DNA from: UBA11164 sp034376725
GTDB taxonomy: Bacteria; Pseudomonadota; Gammaproteobacteria; Xanthomonadales; Xanthomonadaceae
Direction of reading: 5' to 3'
DNA length: 64,000 nucleotides
Assembly (NCBI GenBank): GCA_034376725.1
Contig: JAXMJH010000092.1
Coordinates: forward strand, 15,388 to 79,387
Positions 17,239-26,478 of this stretch are shown here, piece by piece; position 1 is the stretch's first letter; each line of letters begins with the position of its first letter. A model generated the notes under the pieces. That model did no database searches and was not told the origin of the DNA. It saw nothing but the letters and a program-made list of their open reading frames with translations. Made by a program: the position numbers and the translations under genes.

Positions 17239-20070
17239 ATGAACCGGCACGACCCAGAACTCTCGCCGCTACCCGGCGACCAGGCGAAAACCACGACCTG
17301 CTACATGTGCGCCTGCCGGTGCGGCATCAAGGTGTGGCTCAAGGATGGCCGGGTGCGTTATATCCAGGGCAATCCGGCGCATCCGGTCAATCGCGGGGTG
17401 ATCTGCGCCAAGGGCGCGGCGGGTGTGATGCAGCACCATTCGCCGGCCCGGCTGCGCAAGCCGCTCAAGCGGATCGGCGAGCGGGGTCGGGGCGAATTCG
17501 TCGAAATCGAGTGGGACGAGGCGCTGTCGCTGGCCAGCGCGCGGCTGGCGGCGATTCGCGAGCGCAATCCGGATGAGCTGGCCTTCTTCACCGGCCGCGA
17601 CCAGAGCCAGGCGCTGACCGGCTGGTGGGCGCAGCAGTTCGGTACGGTCAACTACGCCGCCCACGGCGGATTCTGCTCGGTCAACATGGCTGCCGGCGGC
17701 CTGTACACGCTGGGCGGCAGTTTCTGGGAATTCGGCGAACCCGACTGGGACCACACCCGCTACCTGATGCTGTGGGGCGTGGCCGAAGACCACGATTCCA
17801 ATCCGATCAAGCTGGGTCTTGGCAAGCTGAAACAGCGCGGCGCCAAGGTGGTCGCCATCAACCCGGTGCGCAGCGGCTACGGCGCGATCGCCGACGAGTG
17901 GGTCGGTATCCGTCCGGGTACCGATGGCCTGCTGGCATTCGCCCTGATTCACCAACTCCTGAAGCACGACCGGATCGATCTGGACTATCTGGTGCGTTAC
18001 ACCAACGCCCATTGGCTGGTGATCCAGAGTCCCGGTGCGGCCGACGACGGCTTGTTCGCCCGCAACAGCGACGGCGACGCACTCTGCGCGACGCGGGCCG
18101 GGCATGCGGGTCAGCCGGTGCGGCTGGTGCCGGCAGAGTCGGTCGACATCGCCCCGCTGGTGGTCGGCGATTACCGGTTGGCCGACGGCCGGCGCGCGGT
18201 GCCGGTGTTTCAGCTGATCGCCGAGCGCTATCTCGACCCGCAGTACGCGCCGGAAGCGGTCGCCGACCGCTGCGGGGTGCCGGCGGCCACCATCCGTCGC
18301 CTGGCGCAGGAGCTGGCAGAAGCCGCATTCGAGCACCCGGTGGTACTTCAGCAACCGTGGACCGACAGCGCCGGGCGGCGGCACGAAACCATGACCGGTC
18401 GACCGGTGGCGATGCATGCGATGCGCGGCATTTCGGCGCACTCCAATGGCTTTCAGACCTGCCGGGCGCTGCATCTGCTGCAATTGCTGCTGGGCACCGT
18501 CGATACCCCAGGCGGGTTCCGCTTCCAGCCGCCGTACCCCAAGCCGATCCCGCCGCCCAACCGGCCCGGCCGCGACCGGCGCGCCGACGGCTCGCTGGAC
18601 GCCGCGCCGCTGGGCTTCGTGCACGGCCCGCAAGACTTGCTGGTCGACCAGCAAGGCCAGCCGAGACGCATCGACCACGCCTTTTCCTGGGCCTATCCGC
18701 TGGCCAGCCACGGCATGCTGCATACCGTGATCCGCAACGCCTGGGCCGGCGATCCGTACCCGATCGACACGCTGTTGCTGTTCATGGCCAACATGAGCTG
18801 GAACTCGGCCATGAACACCGCCGAGACCATGGCCTGGCTCACCGACCGCGACGCCAGCGGCGGATACCGCATTCCCTACATCATCTATTCCGACGCCTAC
18901 GCCTCGGAAATGGTGGCCTACGCCGATCTGGTACTGCCCGACACCACGTATCTGGAGCGCTTCGACTGCATCTCGCTGCTCGACCGGCCCATTTCCGATG
19001 CCGACGGCGCGGGCGACGCGATCCGCCATCCGCTGCTGGCGCCCGATGCCGTGGATGCCGGACGCGATGTCCGTGGCTTTCAGTCGGTGCTGCTCGACAT
19101 CGGCGCCCGACTGAAGCTGCCGGGCATGGTCGACGACAGCGGCGCGCCGCGCTACCGCGATTACGCCGATTACATCGTCCGCCACGAGCGCGCGCCGGGC
19201 GTGGGTCTGCTGGCCGGCTGGCGCGGCGACGGGGCAATCGACGGCAAGGGCCGGGCCAACCCGGATCAGCTTCAGCGCTACATCGACAACGGCGGCTTCT
19301 GGCGACAGGAGATTCCGGCCGCCGGGCGCTACTTCAAGATGGCCAATCGCGACTATCTGGCGTGGGCGACCGGCATGGGCTTCCTCGGCGCGCCCGCGCC
19401 GATCACCCTGCAGCTCTACTCCGAAACCCTGCAACAGTTCCGCCTCGCCGGCCAGGGCCACGGCGCCGCGCCGGCACCGGCCGAACACGCCGAGCGGGTA
19501 GTCCGCTACTTCGACCCGCTGCCGTTCTGGTACGAACCCTTCGAAGGCGCGCAAACCCCGGCCGATCAGTTTCCACTGAGCGCGATCAGCCAGCGTCCGA
19601 TGTTCATGTATCACTCCTGGGGCTCGCAGAATGCCTGGCTGCGCCAGATCGCCGCGCGCAACTGGCTGTATGTCCATCCCGACACCGCCGCGCGGCACGG
19701 GCTGGCGGACGGCGACCGTGCGACGGTGGTCTCCCATCACGGTCGAATCGAGGCACCGGTGCGGCTGGCGGCCAATGTCCAGCCGGATACCGTGTGGACC
19801 TGGAACGCCATCGGCAAGCGCCGTGGCGCCTGGAAGTTGGCCCCGGACGCGCCGGAGAGTACCCAGGGCTTCCTGCTGAACGCGCTGATCGACGACCGGC
19901 TGCCCGATACCCGCTACGCCAATGCCGACCCGGTGACCGGTCAGGCGGCCTGGTTCGACCTGCGGGTCGGCATCGCACCCGCGTCGGGGGCCGGCCCTTC
20001 AGCGGCGGACAGCCACGCGGACCGCCACGCAAGGGTTTCCCAGACACAGGCTTCTGACAGCGGGGCATGA
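17239..20070 (+). CDS. soeA: Sulfite dehydrogenase catalytic subunit SoeA (molybdopterin oxidoreductase)
   Basis: 943 aa DMSO-reductase-family protein. It begins with a [4Fe-4S] site (TTCYMCACRCG ... NRGVICAKG). HGGFCSVNMAAGG carries a Cys in the Mo-ligand position. The C-terminus is a molydop-binding domain (NWLYVHPDTAARHGLADGD). There is no twin-arginine signal, so the enzyme should face the cytoplasm, as SoeA does and PsrA/PhsA/TtrA do not. Length and partner subunits fit SoeABC, which oxidises sulfite to sulfate and feeds quinone. Starts at 17170 or 17131 are possible but add unconserved sequence. A different substrate cannot be excluded. Confidence 0.78.
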   Translation: MNRHDPELSPLPGDQAKTTTCYMCACRCGIKVWLKDGRVRYIQGNPAHPVNRGVICAKGAAGVMQHHSPARLRKPLKRIGERGRGEFVEIEWDEALSLASARLAAIRERNPDELAFFTGRDQSQALTGWWAQQFGTVNYAAHGGFCSVNMAAGGLYTLGGSFWEFGEPDWDHTRYLMLWGVAEDHDSNPIKLGLGKLKQRGAKVVAINPVRSGYGAIADEWVGIRPGTDGLLAFALIHQLLKHDRIDLDYLVRYTNAHWLVIQSPGAADDGLFARNSDGDALCATRAGHAGQPVRLVPAESVDIAPLVVGDYRLADGRRAVPVFQLIAERYLDPQYAPEAVADRCGVPAATIRRLAQELAEAAFEHPVVLQQPWTDSAGRRHETMTGRPVAMHAMRGISAHSNGFQTCRALHLLQLLLGTVDTPGGFRFQPPYPKPIPPPNRPGRDRRADGSLDAAPLGFVHGPQDLLVDQQGQPRRIDHAFSWAYPLASHGMLHTVIRNAWAGDPYPIDTLLLFMANMSWNSAMNTAETMAWLTDRDASGGYRIPYIIYSDAYASEMVAYADLVLPDTTYLERFDCISLLDRPISDADGAGDAIRHPLLAPDAVDAGRDVRGFQSVLLDIGARLKLPGMVDDSGAPRYRDYADYIVRHERAPGVGLLAGWRGDGAIDGKGRANPDQLQRYIDNGGFWRQEIPAAGRYFKMANRDYLAWATGMGFLGAPAPITLQLYSETLQQFRLAGQGHGAAPAPAEHAERVVRYFDPLPFWYEPFEGAQTPADQFPLSAISQRPMFMYHSWGSQNAWLRQIAARNWLYVHPDTAARHGLADGDRATVVSHHGRIEAPVRLAANVQPDTVWTWNAIGKRRGAWKLAPDAPESTQGFLLNALIDDRLPDTRYANADPVTGQAAWFDLRVGIAPASGAGPSAADSHADRHARVSQTQASDSGA

Positions 20071-20122
20071 ACGCGACGCCCGCGCTCGGTTACCCTGAGC
20101 GACCTGCAACCGATACGACGCC

Positions 20123-21889
20123 ATGGACCTGGACGCAATTCTGACGCTGCTGGTCTTGCTTGGCGGCATTGTCCTGTTTGCCTCGGAGCGGCTGCCGGTC
20201 GATCTGGTGGCGATGATTCTGCTGGCCACGGTGACCGTTCTCGGCCTGGTGACGCCGGCCGAGGCCTTGAGCGGGTTCAGCAGCCAGGCAACGATCACCG
20301 TGGCGGCGATGTTCGTGCTCAGCGCCGGATTGACCCGAACCGGCGCGCTGCGCGTGGTCGGCCGGATGTTCACGCGGATTCGCTACACCTGGCTGTTCAC
20401 CCTGTCGGTAATGGTCAGCCTCGCCACCATGTCGGCGTTCGTCAACAATACCGCGGCGCTGGCGGTGTTTCTGCCGGTCGTGCTGTCGGTCGCCGCCGCC
20501 AAGGGTTTTTCCGCCTCCAAGGTGCTGATCCCGATGTCCTACGCCGCGCAGATGGGCGGCGTGTGCACGCTGATCGGCACCTCGACCAATCTGCTGGTCC
20601 ACGCGCTGGCTCAGGATCTGGGGCTTTCGGGATTCAGTCTGTTCGAGTTCGCCCCGCTGGGCCTGGTCACCATGGCGGTCGGCATGGTCTACATGATGAT
20701 CTTCGGCCCGATCCTGTTGCCCGAGCGGCGCGGCGCCGAACTGACCCAGACCTATGAGTTGGGCAAGTTCATCACCGAGCTGCGGGTGATGCCCGACTCG
20801 CCGCTGGTCGGGCAGTCGGTGGCCGACGCCGGTCTGGGGGAGAAGTTCGGGGTGTACGTCATCGAGCTGCTGCGCGACACCGAAAAGGTCTGGTCGCCGC
20901 GGGCGCAGAAAATCGCCGTCGACGACATCCTGCTGGTGCGCGGCGACTGGAAGAAAATCAACGAACTCAAGACCCGCGCCAAGCTCCAGCTGGAGCCGGA
21001 ATTTCAACTGCGCGACGCCCAGTTCGAGGACGAAGGGCAGGTGCTGGCTGAGGTGCTGATCACGCCGGGCTCGCGCTACGTCGGCCACTCACTGGCCGAG
21101 CTGCGGCCGCACTGGCAGCCCGGCAGCATCGTGATCGCCATCCAGCGGCGCGGCGAAGTGGTCCGCGACAAGTTGCGTCAGGCGTCGCTGCGGCTTGGCG
21201 ACATCCTGCTGGTGATGGCCCGCGAGGATCAGCTGCCCGCGCTGCGTGGCGATGCCAACCTGGTCGTGCTCAGCGAGCAGGACGAGGACCCGGCGTCGCG
21301 GCGCGGTGCGCTGATCGCGGTGGCGATCATGCTGTGCGTGATCGGCGCGGCGTTTCTGGAATTGATGCCGATCGTGCTGTCGGCGATTCTCGGCGTGATC
21401 GCCATGGTGGTGAGTCGCTGCCTCGACCCGGACGAAGTCTACGAAGCGGTCGACTGGCGGGTGATCATTCTGCTCGCCGGGGTGATTCCGCTGGGGCTGG
21501 CGCTGCGCAATTCGGGTGCAGCCGAGTTGATCGCTTCCGGCGCGGTGTCGCTGGTCGGCAGTTGGGGGCCGGTGGCCGCACTGGCGGCGATCTATCTGGT
21601 CACCGCCGTGCTCACCGAAGCCATGAGCAACAATGCGACCGCCGTGCTGATGACGCCGATCGCGGCGGCGGCGGCGATCAGCATGGGCGTCAATCCGACC
21701 GCGTTCCTGGTCGCCGTCGCGTTCGCCGCCTCCACCAGCTTCGCCACGCCGGTCGGTTACCAGACCAACACCATGGTCTACAGCGCCGGCGGCTATCGGT
21801 TCACCGATTTCGTGAAGATCGGGGTGCCGCTCAACCTGATTTTCTGGGCGGTGGCGGTCTACTTCATCCCGAAGTTCTGGCCGTTGTAG
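20123..21889 (+). CDS. SLC13/DASS-family anion transporter with two TrkA-C domains
   Basis: 588 aa. About five membrane helices come first. Two RCK/TrkA-C domains follow (about 205-285 and 312-385; VGQSVADAG, VGHSLAELRPHW). A second membrane half holds AVDWRVIILLAGVIPLG and a signature loop SNNATAVLMTPIA, mirrored by VNNTAALAVFLPV in the first half. This is the SLC13 inverted-repeat fold with cytosolic regulatory inserts, as in sulfate permeases of the SAC1 type. It lies between soeA and soeB (52 and 10 bp away), so sulfate or sulfite movement linked to sulfite oxidation is inferred. Confidence 0.85.
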   Translation: MDLDAILTLLVLLGGIVLFASERLPVDLVAMILLATVTVLGLVTPAEALSGFSSQATITVAAMFVLSAGLTRTGALRVVGRMFTRIRYTWLFTLSVMVSLATMSAFVNNTAALAVFLPVVLSVAAAKGFSASKVLIPMSYAAQMGGVCTLIGTSTNLLVHALAQDLGLSGFSLFEFAPLGLVTMAVGMVYMMIFGPILLPERRGAELTQTYELGKFITELRVMPDSPLVGQSVADAGLGEKFGVYVIELLRDTEKVWSPRAQKIAVDDILLVRGDWKKINELKTRAKLQLEPEFQLRDAQFEDEGQVLAEVLITPGSRYVGHSLAELRPHWQPGSIVIAIQRRGEVVRDKLRQASLRLGDILLVMAREDQLPALRGDANLVVLSEQDEDPASRRGALIAVAIMLCVIGAAFLELMPIVLSAILGVIAMVVSRCLDPDEVYEAVDWRVIILLAGVIPLGLALRNSGAAELIASGAVSLVGSWGPVAALAAIYLVTAVLTEAMSNNATAVLMTPIAAAAAISMGVNPTAFLVAVAFAASTSFATPVGYQTNTMVYSAGGYRFTDFVKIGVPLNLIFWAVAVYFIPKFWPL

Positions 21890-21899
21890 ACTGGCGGCC

Positions 21900-22652
21900 T
21901 TGACTGCCCTGCCCGCCCCGACCCAGAAACGCCTCGGCCTGGTCATCGACCTCGACACCTGCGTCGGCTGCCATGCCTGCGCCGTGGCCTGCAAGGCCTG
22001 GAACAGCGCCGGCAGCTTTGCGCCGGTGGTCGACGAGAACCCCTACGGCAAGCAGCCCAAGGGCGTGTGGTTCAATCGGGTGCACAGCTACGACATCGCG
22101 CCGGGCAACGGCCAGCCGGCCATGACCCTGCATTTTCCGCGCTCCTGCCTGCACTGCGCCGATGCCGCCTGCGTCACCGTCTGCCCGACCGGCGCCAGCT
22201 ACAAGCGCGCCGAGGACGGCATCGTGCTGGTCGACCCGGACACCTGCATCGGCTGCAAGCTGTGCAGCTGGGCCTGTCCCTACGGCGCCCGCGAGTACTC
22301 CGCGCGAACCGGCGTCATGCAGAAGTGCACGCTGTGCGTGGACCGGATCTACAACGAAAACCTCGATGAATCCGATCGCCAGCCGGCCTGCGTGCAGGCC
22401 TGCCCCACCCGGGCCCGGCACTTCGGCGACCTGGGCCACCCGGACTCCGCAGTGTCGCAGCTGGTCCGCGACCGCCACGGCGCGGAACTCATGCCGGAAC
22501 TCGGCTACCGACCGACCAATCGGTATCTGCCGCCCCGGCCCAGGCGCGCCGGGCCGGATGAAAAATCCGCCCTGTCTGGAGAGCCGCAAGCCACGCAAAC
22601 CGACCCGGCGCCAATGCTGACACGCTGGCTGGAGCGCGCGCTCAAACGCTGA
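21900..22652 (+). CDS. soeB: Sulfite dehydrogenase iron-sulfur subunit SoeB
   Basis: 250 aa ferredoxin-like subunit with four cysteine clusters (CVGCHACAVACK, CLHCADAACVTVCP, CIGCKLCSWACP, and CTLCVDR plus CVQACP), enough for four [4Fe-4S] centres. It passes electrons from SoeA to the membrane anchor. The likely start is TTG at 21900; no in-frame ATG or GTG precedes the conserved RLGLVIDLDTC. A TAGACT hexamer formed by the end of the transporter gene lies 7 nt upstream. There is no signal peptide. The tail after residue 215 is Pro-rich. Confidence 0.83.
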   Translation: MTALPAPTQKRLGLVIDLDTCVGCHACAVACKAWNSAGSFAPVVDENPYGKQPKGVWFNRVHSYDIAPGNGQPAMTLHFPRSCLHCADAACVTVCPTGASYKRAEDGIVLVDPDTCIGCKLCSWACPYGAREYSARTGVMQKCTLCVDRIYNENLDESDRQPACVQACPTRARHFGDLGHPDSAVSQLVRDRHGAELMPELGYRPTNRYLPPRPRRAGPDEKSALSGEPQATQTDPAPMLTRWLERALKR

Positions 22653-22664
22653 ACCCTGGCCGAC

Positions 22665-23717
22665 TCAGGTGTCGGAAAAGATGCGGTAGTTGAGCGGCAA
22701 CAGGCCGACCTCGGAGCCGATGCCGGGCGCCTCGTCGAACGCTGCCTGGTCAAGTTCCACTTCCACCGCAGCATCCTGACCGGCGAGGCGCATTTCGAGC
22801 ACGCCGCGTCCGGCATGCAGGCGCTGAGCCGCGACCCGCGCCGGAATGCCCCCGCCAGGGTCGGTCAACCGCCACTGGTGCGGCCTGGCCATCAGAATCG
22901 CACGCCCCTCGACTGCGCAACCCTCCGGCATCGACACGCCGGGACCGCCCGCATCGGGCACAAACTGGGCCGCGCGGCAGCTTCCGCTCAGCCGGCTGCT
23001 TGGGCCAATGAAGCCGAAGACGAAAGGCGAGCGGGGGGCCTTCTCCAGCTCGGCCGGGGTGCCAACCTGCTCGATCTTCCCGTCCCGAAAAATCGCCACG
23101 CGATCGGCCAGTTCGAGCGCCTCGATCTGATCGTGCGTTACGAACACGGTCGTGTGTCCGGTTTCATCGTGCACCTTGCGCAACCAGCGCCGAAGCTCCA
23201 CCCGAACCTGGGCGTCGAGTGCGCCGAAGGGCTCGTCGAGCAAAAGAACCGAGGGCTCGATGGCCAGCGCGCGGGCCAGCGCCACGCGCTGCTTCTGGCC
23301 ACCCGACAGCTGATCGGGCAGACGCTCGCCCAAACCCTGAAGCTGCATCCGCTCGAGCAGCTGGACCACGGTGTGGTCGATCTGCGCGCGTGACGGGCGC
23401 TGCCTGCGCGGCCGACTGCTCAGGCCGAAGGCGATATTGTCGGCCACGGTCATGTGGGCGAACAGCGCATAGTGCTGAAACACCAGGCCAACCCGGCGTT
23501 CGCTCAGGCTAAGCGCGGTCGCGTCCACCTCGCCAAAGCAGATGCGACCGGAATCGATCGGCAACAGGCCGGCGATGGCCCGTAGCAGCGTGGTCTTTCC
23601 CGAGCCCGACGGCCCGAGCAGCGCCAGCAACTCGCCCGATGCGATATCGATATCTACCCCGTGCAAGGCGGACACCGACTCGAATCGCTTGTGTACCTCT
23701 TCGATTCTCAAACGCAC
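22665..23717 (-). CDS. cysA: Sulfate ABC transporter ATP-binding protein
   Basis: 350 aa. Walker A GPSGSGKTT, Q-loop VFQHYALFAHMTV, signature LSGGQKQRVALARAL, Walker B LLLDEPFGALD and H-loop VTHDQ are intact. A C-terminal regulatory beta domain begins near residue 240. The start is GTG with a GTAGGAA site. It is the last gene of a leftward operon with cysW, cysT and the binding protein, and it ends 12 bp from the convergent soeB. Confidence 0.92.
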   Translation of the reverse strand: MRLRIEEVHKRFESVSALHGVDIDIASGELLALLGPSGSGKTTLLRAIAGLLPIDSGRICFGEVDATALSLSERRVGLVFQHYALFAHMTVADNIAFGLSSRPRRQRPSRAQIDHTVVQLLERMQLQGLGERLPDQLSGGQKQRVALARALAIEPSVLLLDEPFGALDAQVRVELRRWLRKVHDETGHTTVFVTHDQIEALELADRVAIFRDGKIEQVGTPAELEKAPRSPFVFGFIGPSSRLSGSCRAAQFVPDAGGPGVSMPEGCAVEGRAILMARPHQWRLTDPGGGIPARVAAQRLHAGRGVLEMRLAGQDAAVEVELDQAAFDEAPGIGSEVGLLPLNYRIFSDT

Positions 23718-23728
23718 TTCCTACTCCC

Positions 23729-24580
23729 TCAATGGCCGCGACGGCGGGTGGCCAGTTCGTGGCTGTGGCTGGACTCCAGCCATACCTTCAGCACCAAGGT
23801 GACCAGCGCCAGCAGCGAAAGCAGCGATGCCACGGAAAACGCTGCGGTAAAGCTGAACTCGTTGTAGAGAATCTCGACATGCAACGGCAGCGTGTTGGTC
23901 AGACCACGGATGTGACCGGAAACCACCGAGACCGCGCCGAACTCGCCCATGGCGCGCGCGTTCGACAGCAGGACACCATAGAGCAGCGCCCACTTGATGC
24001 TGGGCAGTGTGACCCGCCTGAACACGGTCCAGCCGCCGGCACCCAGCGATACTGCCGCCTCCTCCGGTTCGCGGCCCTGCGACTGCATCAGCGGAATCAA
24101 CTCGCGAGCAACAAACGGAAAGGTGATGAACAGCGTCGCCAGAACAATGCCCGGCAGGGCAAAGATGATCTTAATGTCGTGCTCCCGCAGCCAGGGACCG
24201 AACCAGCCTTGGGCACCGAACAGCAGCACGAACACCAGGCCGGCGACCACCGGCGAGATCGCGAACGGCAGATCGATGACCGTCATCAGGGCGCGCTTGC
24301 CCGGAAACTCGAACTTGGCGATCGCCCAGGCGGTGGCGACTCCGAAAACGGCATTCAGCGGCACCACGATCAGGGCCACGACCAAGGTCAGCCGAATGGC
24401 GGCCAGAGTGTCCGGTTCGGTAACCGCCGCAAGGTAAACCGCCACGCCCTGCTTGAGCGCCTCGACGATGATGATCGCAAGTGGCAAGCCGATCAGCGCC
24501 AACAGGCACAGAACGGTCGCGGCGATGAGCGTCAGGCGCAGCCATCTGGGTTCATCAAGGGTGTTATCGGGATGCGCCAT
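23729..24580 (-). CDS. cysW: Sulfate ABC transporter permease CysW
   Basis: 283 aa with six membrane segments. The EAA loop (EEAAVSLGAGGWTVFRRVTLPSI) contacts CysA. ANARAMGEFGAVSVVSGHI is a hallmark of sulfate/molybdate-type permeases. Its ATG lies inside the end of cysT (17-bp overlap), so the two permease genes are coupled. Confidence 0.92.
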   Translation of the reverse strand: MAHPDNTLDEPRWLRLTLIAATVLCLLALIGLPLAIIIVEALKQGVAVYLAAVTEPDTLAAIRLTLVVALIVVPLNAVFGVATAWAIAKFEFPGKRALMTVIDLPFAISPVVAGLVFVLLFGAQGWFGPWLREHDIKIIFALPGIVLATLFITFPFVARELIPLMQSQGREPEEAAVSLGAGGWTVFRRVTLPSIKWALLYGVLLSNARAMGEFGAVSVVSGHIRGLTNTLPLHVEILYNEFSFTAAFSVASLLSLLALVTLVLKVWLESSHSHELATRRRGH

Positions 24581-25445
24581 ACGACACGCTCCGGTGCAGC
24601 AGGGAAATCAGCAGCAGGCAGATGAAACTCACCACCAGCATCAGAGTTGCCACCCCGGTCGCGCCGAGATAGTCGAACTCTTCAAGCCGGATCACGATCA
24701 GCAGCGGCACGATCTCGGAAACGAAGGGAATGTTGCCGGCGATGAAAATGACCGATCCGTATTCGCCCACCGAACGCGCAAATGCCAGCCCGAAGCCGGT
24801 CACTATGGCCGGCAGCAGGGGCGGCAGAACCACCGTGCGCACGATTCGCGCGCGCGAGGCGCCCAGGGTGGCCGCCGCCTCTTCCAGTTCACGGGTGGCG
24901 CTTTCCATCAATGGCTGCACGGTGCGCACGGCAAACGGCAGGCTGATGAAGACCAGCGCGAGGACGATTCCGATCGGGGTCTGCGCCACCTTGATGCCGA
25001 TCGGCTCCAGAAACTGTCCGATCCAGCCATTGCGGGAGTAGAGCGCGGTCAACGCGATGCCGGCCACCGCCGTGGGCAATGCGAACGGCAAGTCGACCAT
25101 GGCATCGAACAGCCGGCGGCCGTGAAACGAGTAGCGGACCAACACCCAGGCAATCAGGGTTCCGAGCACAGAGGCAATGACCGCCGCCAGGAACGAAGCG
25201 CCGAAAGTCAGGCGCATTGCCAGCCAGACCCGTTCACTGCTCAACACGGCAAGCCAGCCGTCCCAGCCCAGACCCGCAGCACGAATCAGCAGTGCGCTCA
25301 GCGGGATCATCACGATCAGCCCAAGCCAGGCCAGACTGACGCCGAAGGTCAGCCCGAATCCGGGCAGGGGATCGCGCCAGGCCCGGGCGCGAAGTGGGCG
25401 CCCGGGCCGCAAAGCATTTGGACTGGCGGTCGCCATTTCGCTCAT
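24564..25445 (-). CDS. cysT: Sulfate ABC transporter permease CysT
   Basis: 293 aa, six membrane segments, EAA loop EEAAATLGASRARIVRTVVLPPL and the motif ARSVGEYGSVIFIAGNIPF shared by CysT proteins. The start ATG overlaps the binding-protein stop as TGATG; the preceding GTG codon is an alternative. The N-terminus (residues 1-20) is cytosolic and rich in Arg and Pro. Confidence 0.92.
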   Translation of the reverse strand: MSEMATASPNALRPGRPLRARAWRDPLPGFGLTFGVSLAWLGLIVMIPLSALLIRAAGLGWDGWLAVLSSERVWLAMRLTFGASFLAAVIASVLGTLIAWVLVRYSFHGRRLFDAMVDLPFALPTAVAGIALTALYSRNGWIGQFLEPIGIKVAQTPIGIVLALVFISLPFAVRTVQPLMESATRELEEAAATLGASRARIVRTVVLPPLLPAIVTGFGLAFARSVGEYGSVIFIAGNIPFVSEIVPLLIVIRLEEFDYLGATGVATLMLVVSFICLLLISLLHRSVSYGASR

Positions 25446-26449
25446 CACCTGGGCCGATACAGCCGGTCGAACTCACCGCCGTCGGCGAAGTGCTCCGACT
25501 GGGCCTTGGCCCAGCCGCCGAATGCGTCGATGGTGACCAGCTCCAGCTTGGGAAACTTCTCCAGCGCGGCCGGATCGACCAGATCGGGACGACTTGGACG
25601 ATAGTGATGACGGGCGGCGAGCTGCTGCGCTTGCGGGGTGTAGAGATATTCCAGATAGGCCTGCGCCACTTCACGGGTGCCCCGTCGATCGACATTCCGG
25701 TCGACCACGGCAACCGGGGGCTCGGCCAGTATCGAGAGACTGGGAACCACGATTTCGTAGTCCTCCCCGCCGGGCTGCGCCTTGACCAGGTAGGCCTCGT
25801 TCTCCCATGACAGGAACACATCGCCGATGCCACGGGACACGAAGGTATTGGTCGAGCCGCGGGCACCGGTATCGAGCACCGGCACATTGGCGAACAGCCG
25901 GCTGAGGTAGTCGTCGACCCTCGCACTATCGCCGTCGTACTCCCTTTGTGCCCACGCCTTGGCAGCCAGATAGTTCCAGCGGGCGCCGCCGGAGGTTTTC
26001 GGATTCGGCGTGATGATCTGCAAGCCCGGCTTGACCAGGTCGCTCCAGTCCATCACGTTCTTCGGATTGCCCTTGCGCACCAGGAAAACGATGGTGGAGG
26101 TGTACGGCGCGCTGTTGTAGGGCAGGCGGGATTGCCAGTCCGCCGCCAGCGACTGGCTGTGCTCGACGATGGCATCGATGTCTATCGCCAACGCCAAAGT
26201 CACCACGTCGGCCTCCAGCCCATCGATCACCGAACGGGCCTGCCTGCCCGAGCCGCCGTGCGAGTTGTTGATCCTCACCGTATCGCCCGTCTGCGCTTTC
26301 CAGTGCGCGGCGAATGCGGCATTGAACTCGCGGTAGAACTCGCGCGTCGGGTCATAGGAAACATTGAGAAGCTCGACATCCTTGGCGACGGCCTGCATGG
26401 CGAATGCCATGGCAAGCGAGAAGGCTGCGATTTTGAGAATGCGGGTCAT
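25445..26449 (-). CDS. sbp: Periplasmic sulfate-binding protein
   Basis: 334 aa. Signal peptide MTRILKIAAFSLAMAFAMQAVA, then KDVELLNVSYDPTREFYREF, the Sbp family signature. Anion-loop residues are in NNSHGGSGRQARSV, and TPNPKTSGGARWNYLAAK is also conserved. It delivers sulfate, and possibly thiosulfate, to CysTWA. AGGAGG before the ATG at 26449 fixes the start; a frame open to 26482 is ignored. Confidence 0.93.
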   Translation of the reverse strand: MTRILKIAAFSLAMAFAMQAVAKDVELLNVSYDPTREFYREFNAAFAAHWKAQTGDTVRINNSHGGSGRQARSVIDGLEADVVTLALAIDIDAIVEHSQSLAADWQSRLPYNSAPYTSTIVFLVRKGNPKNVMDWSDLVKPGLQIITPNPKTSGGARWNYLAAKAWAQREYDGDSARVDDYLSRLFANVPVLDTGARGSTNTFVSRGIGDVFLSWENEAYLVKAQPGGEDYEIVVPSLSILAEPPVAVVDRNVDRRGTREVAQAYLEYLYTPQAQQLAARHHYRPSRPDLVDPAALEKFPKLELVTIDAFGGWAKAQSEHFADGGEFDRLYRPR

Positions 26450-26478
26450 GATCGACCTCCTGTGCACGGATAGTGGTT

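Noticed and set aside
17269..19740. 823-residue minus-strand open frame inside soeA
   Set aside because: Antisense shadow of a gene with intact Fe-S and molybdopterin motifs.
17239..22652. Polysulfide, thiosulfate or tetrathionate reductase instead of SoeAB
   Set aside because: The A subunit has no twin-arginine signal and the anchor is DmsC/SoeC-like, which favours a cytoplasm-facing sulfite dehydrogenase; kept as a lesser alternative.
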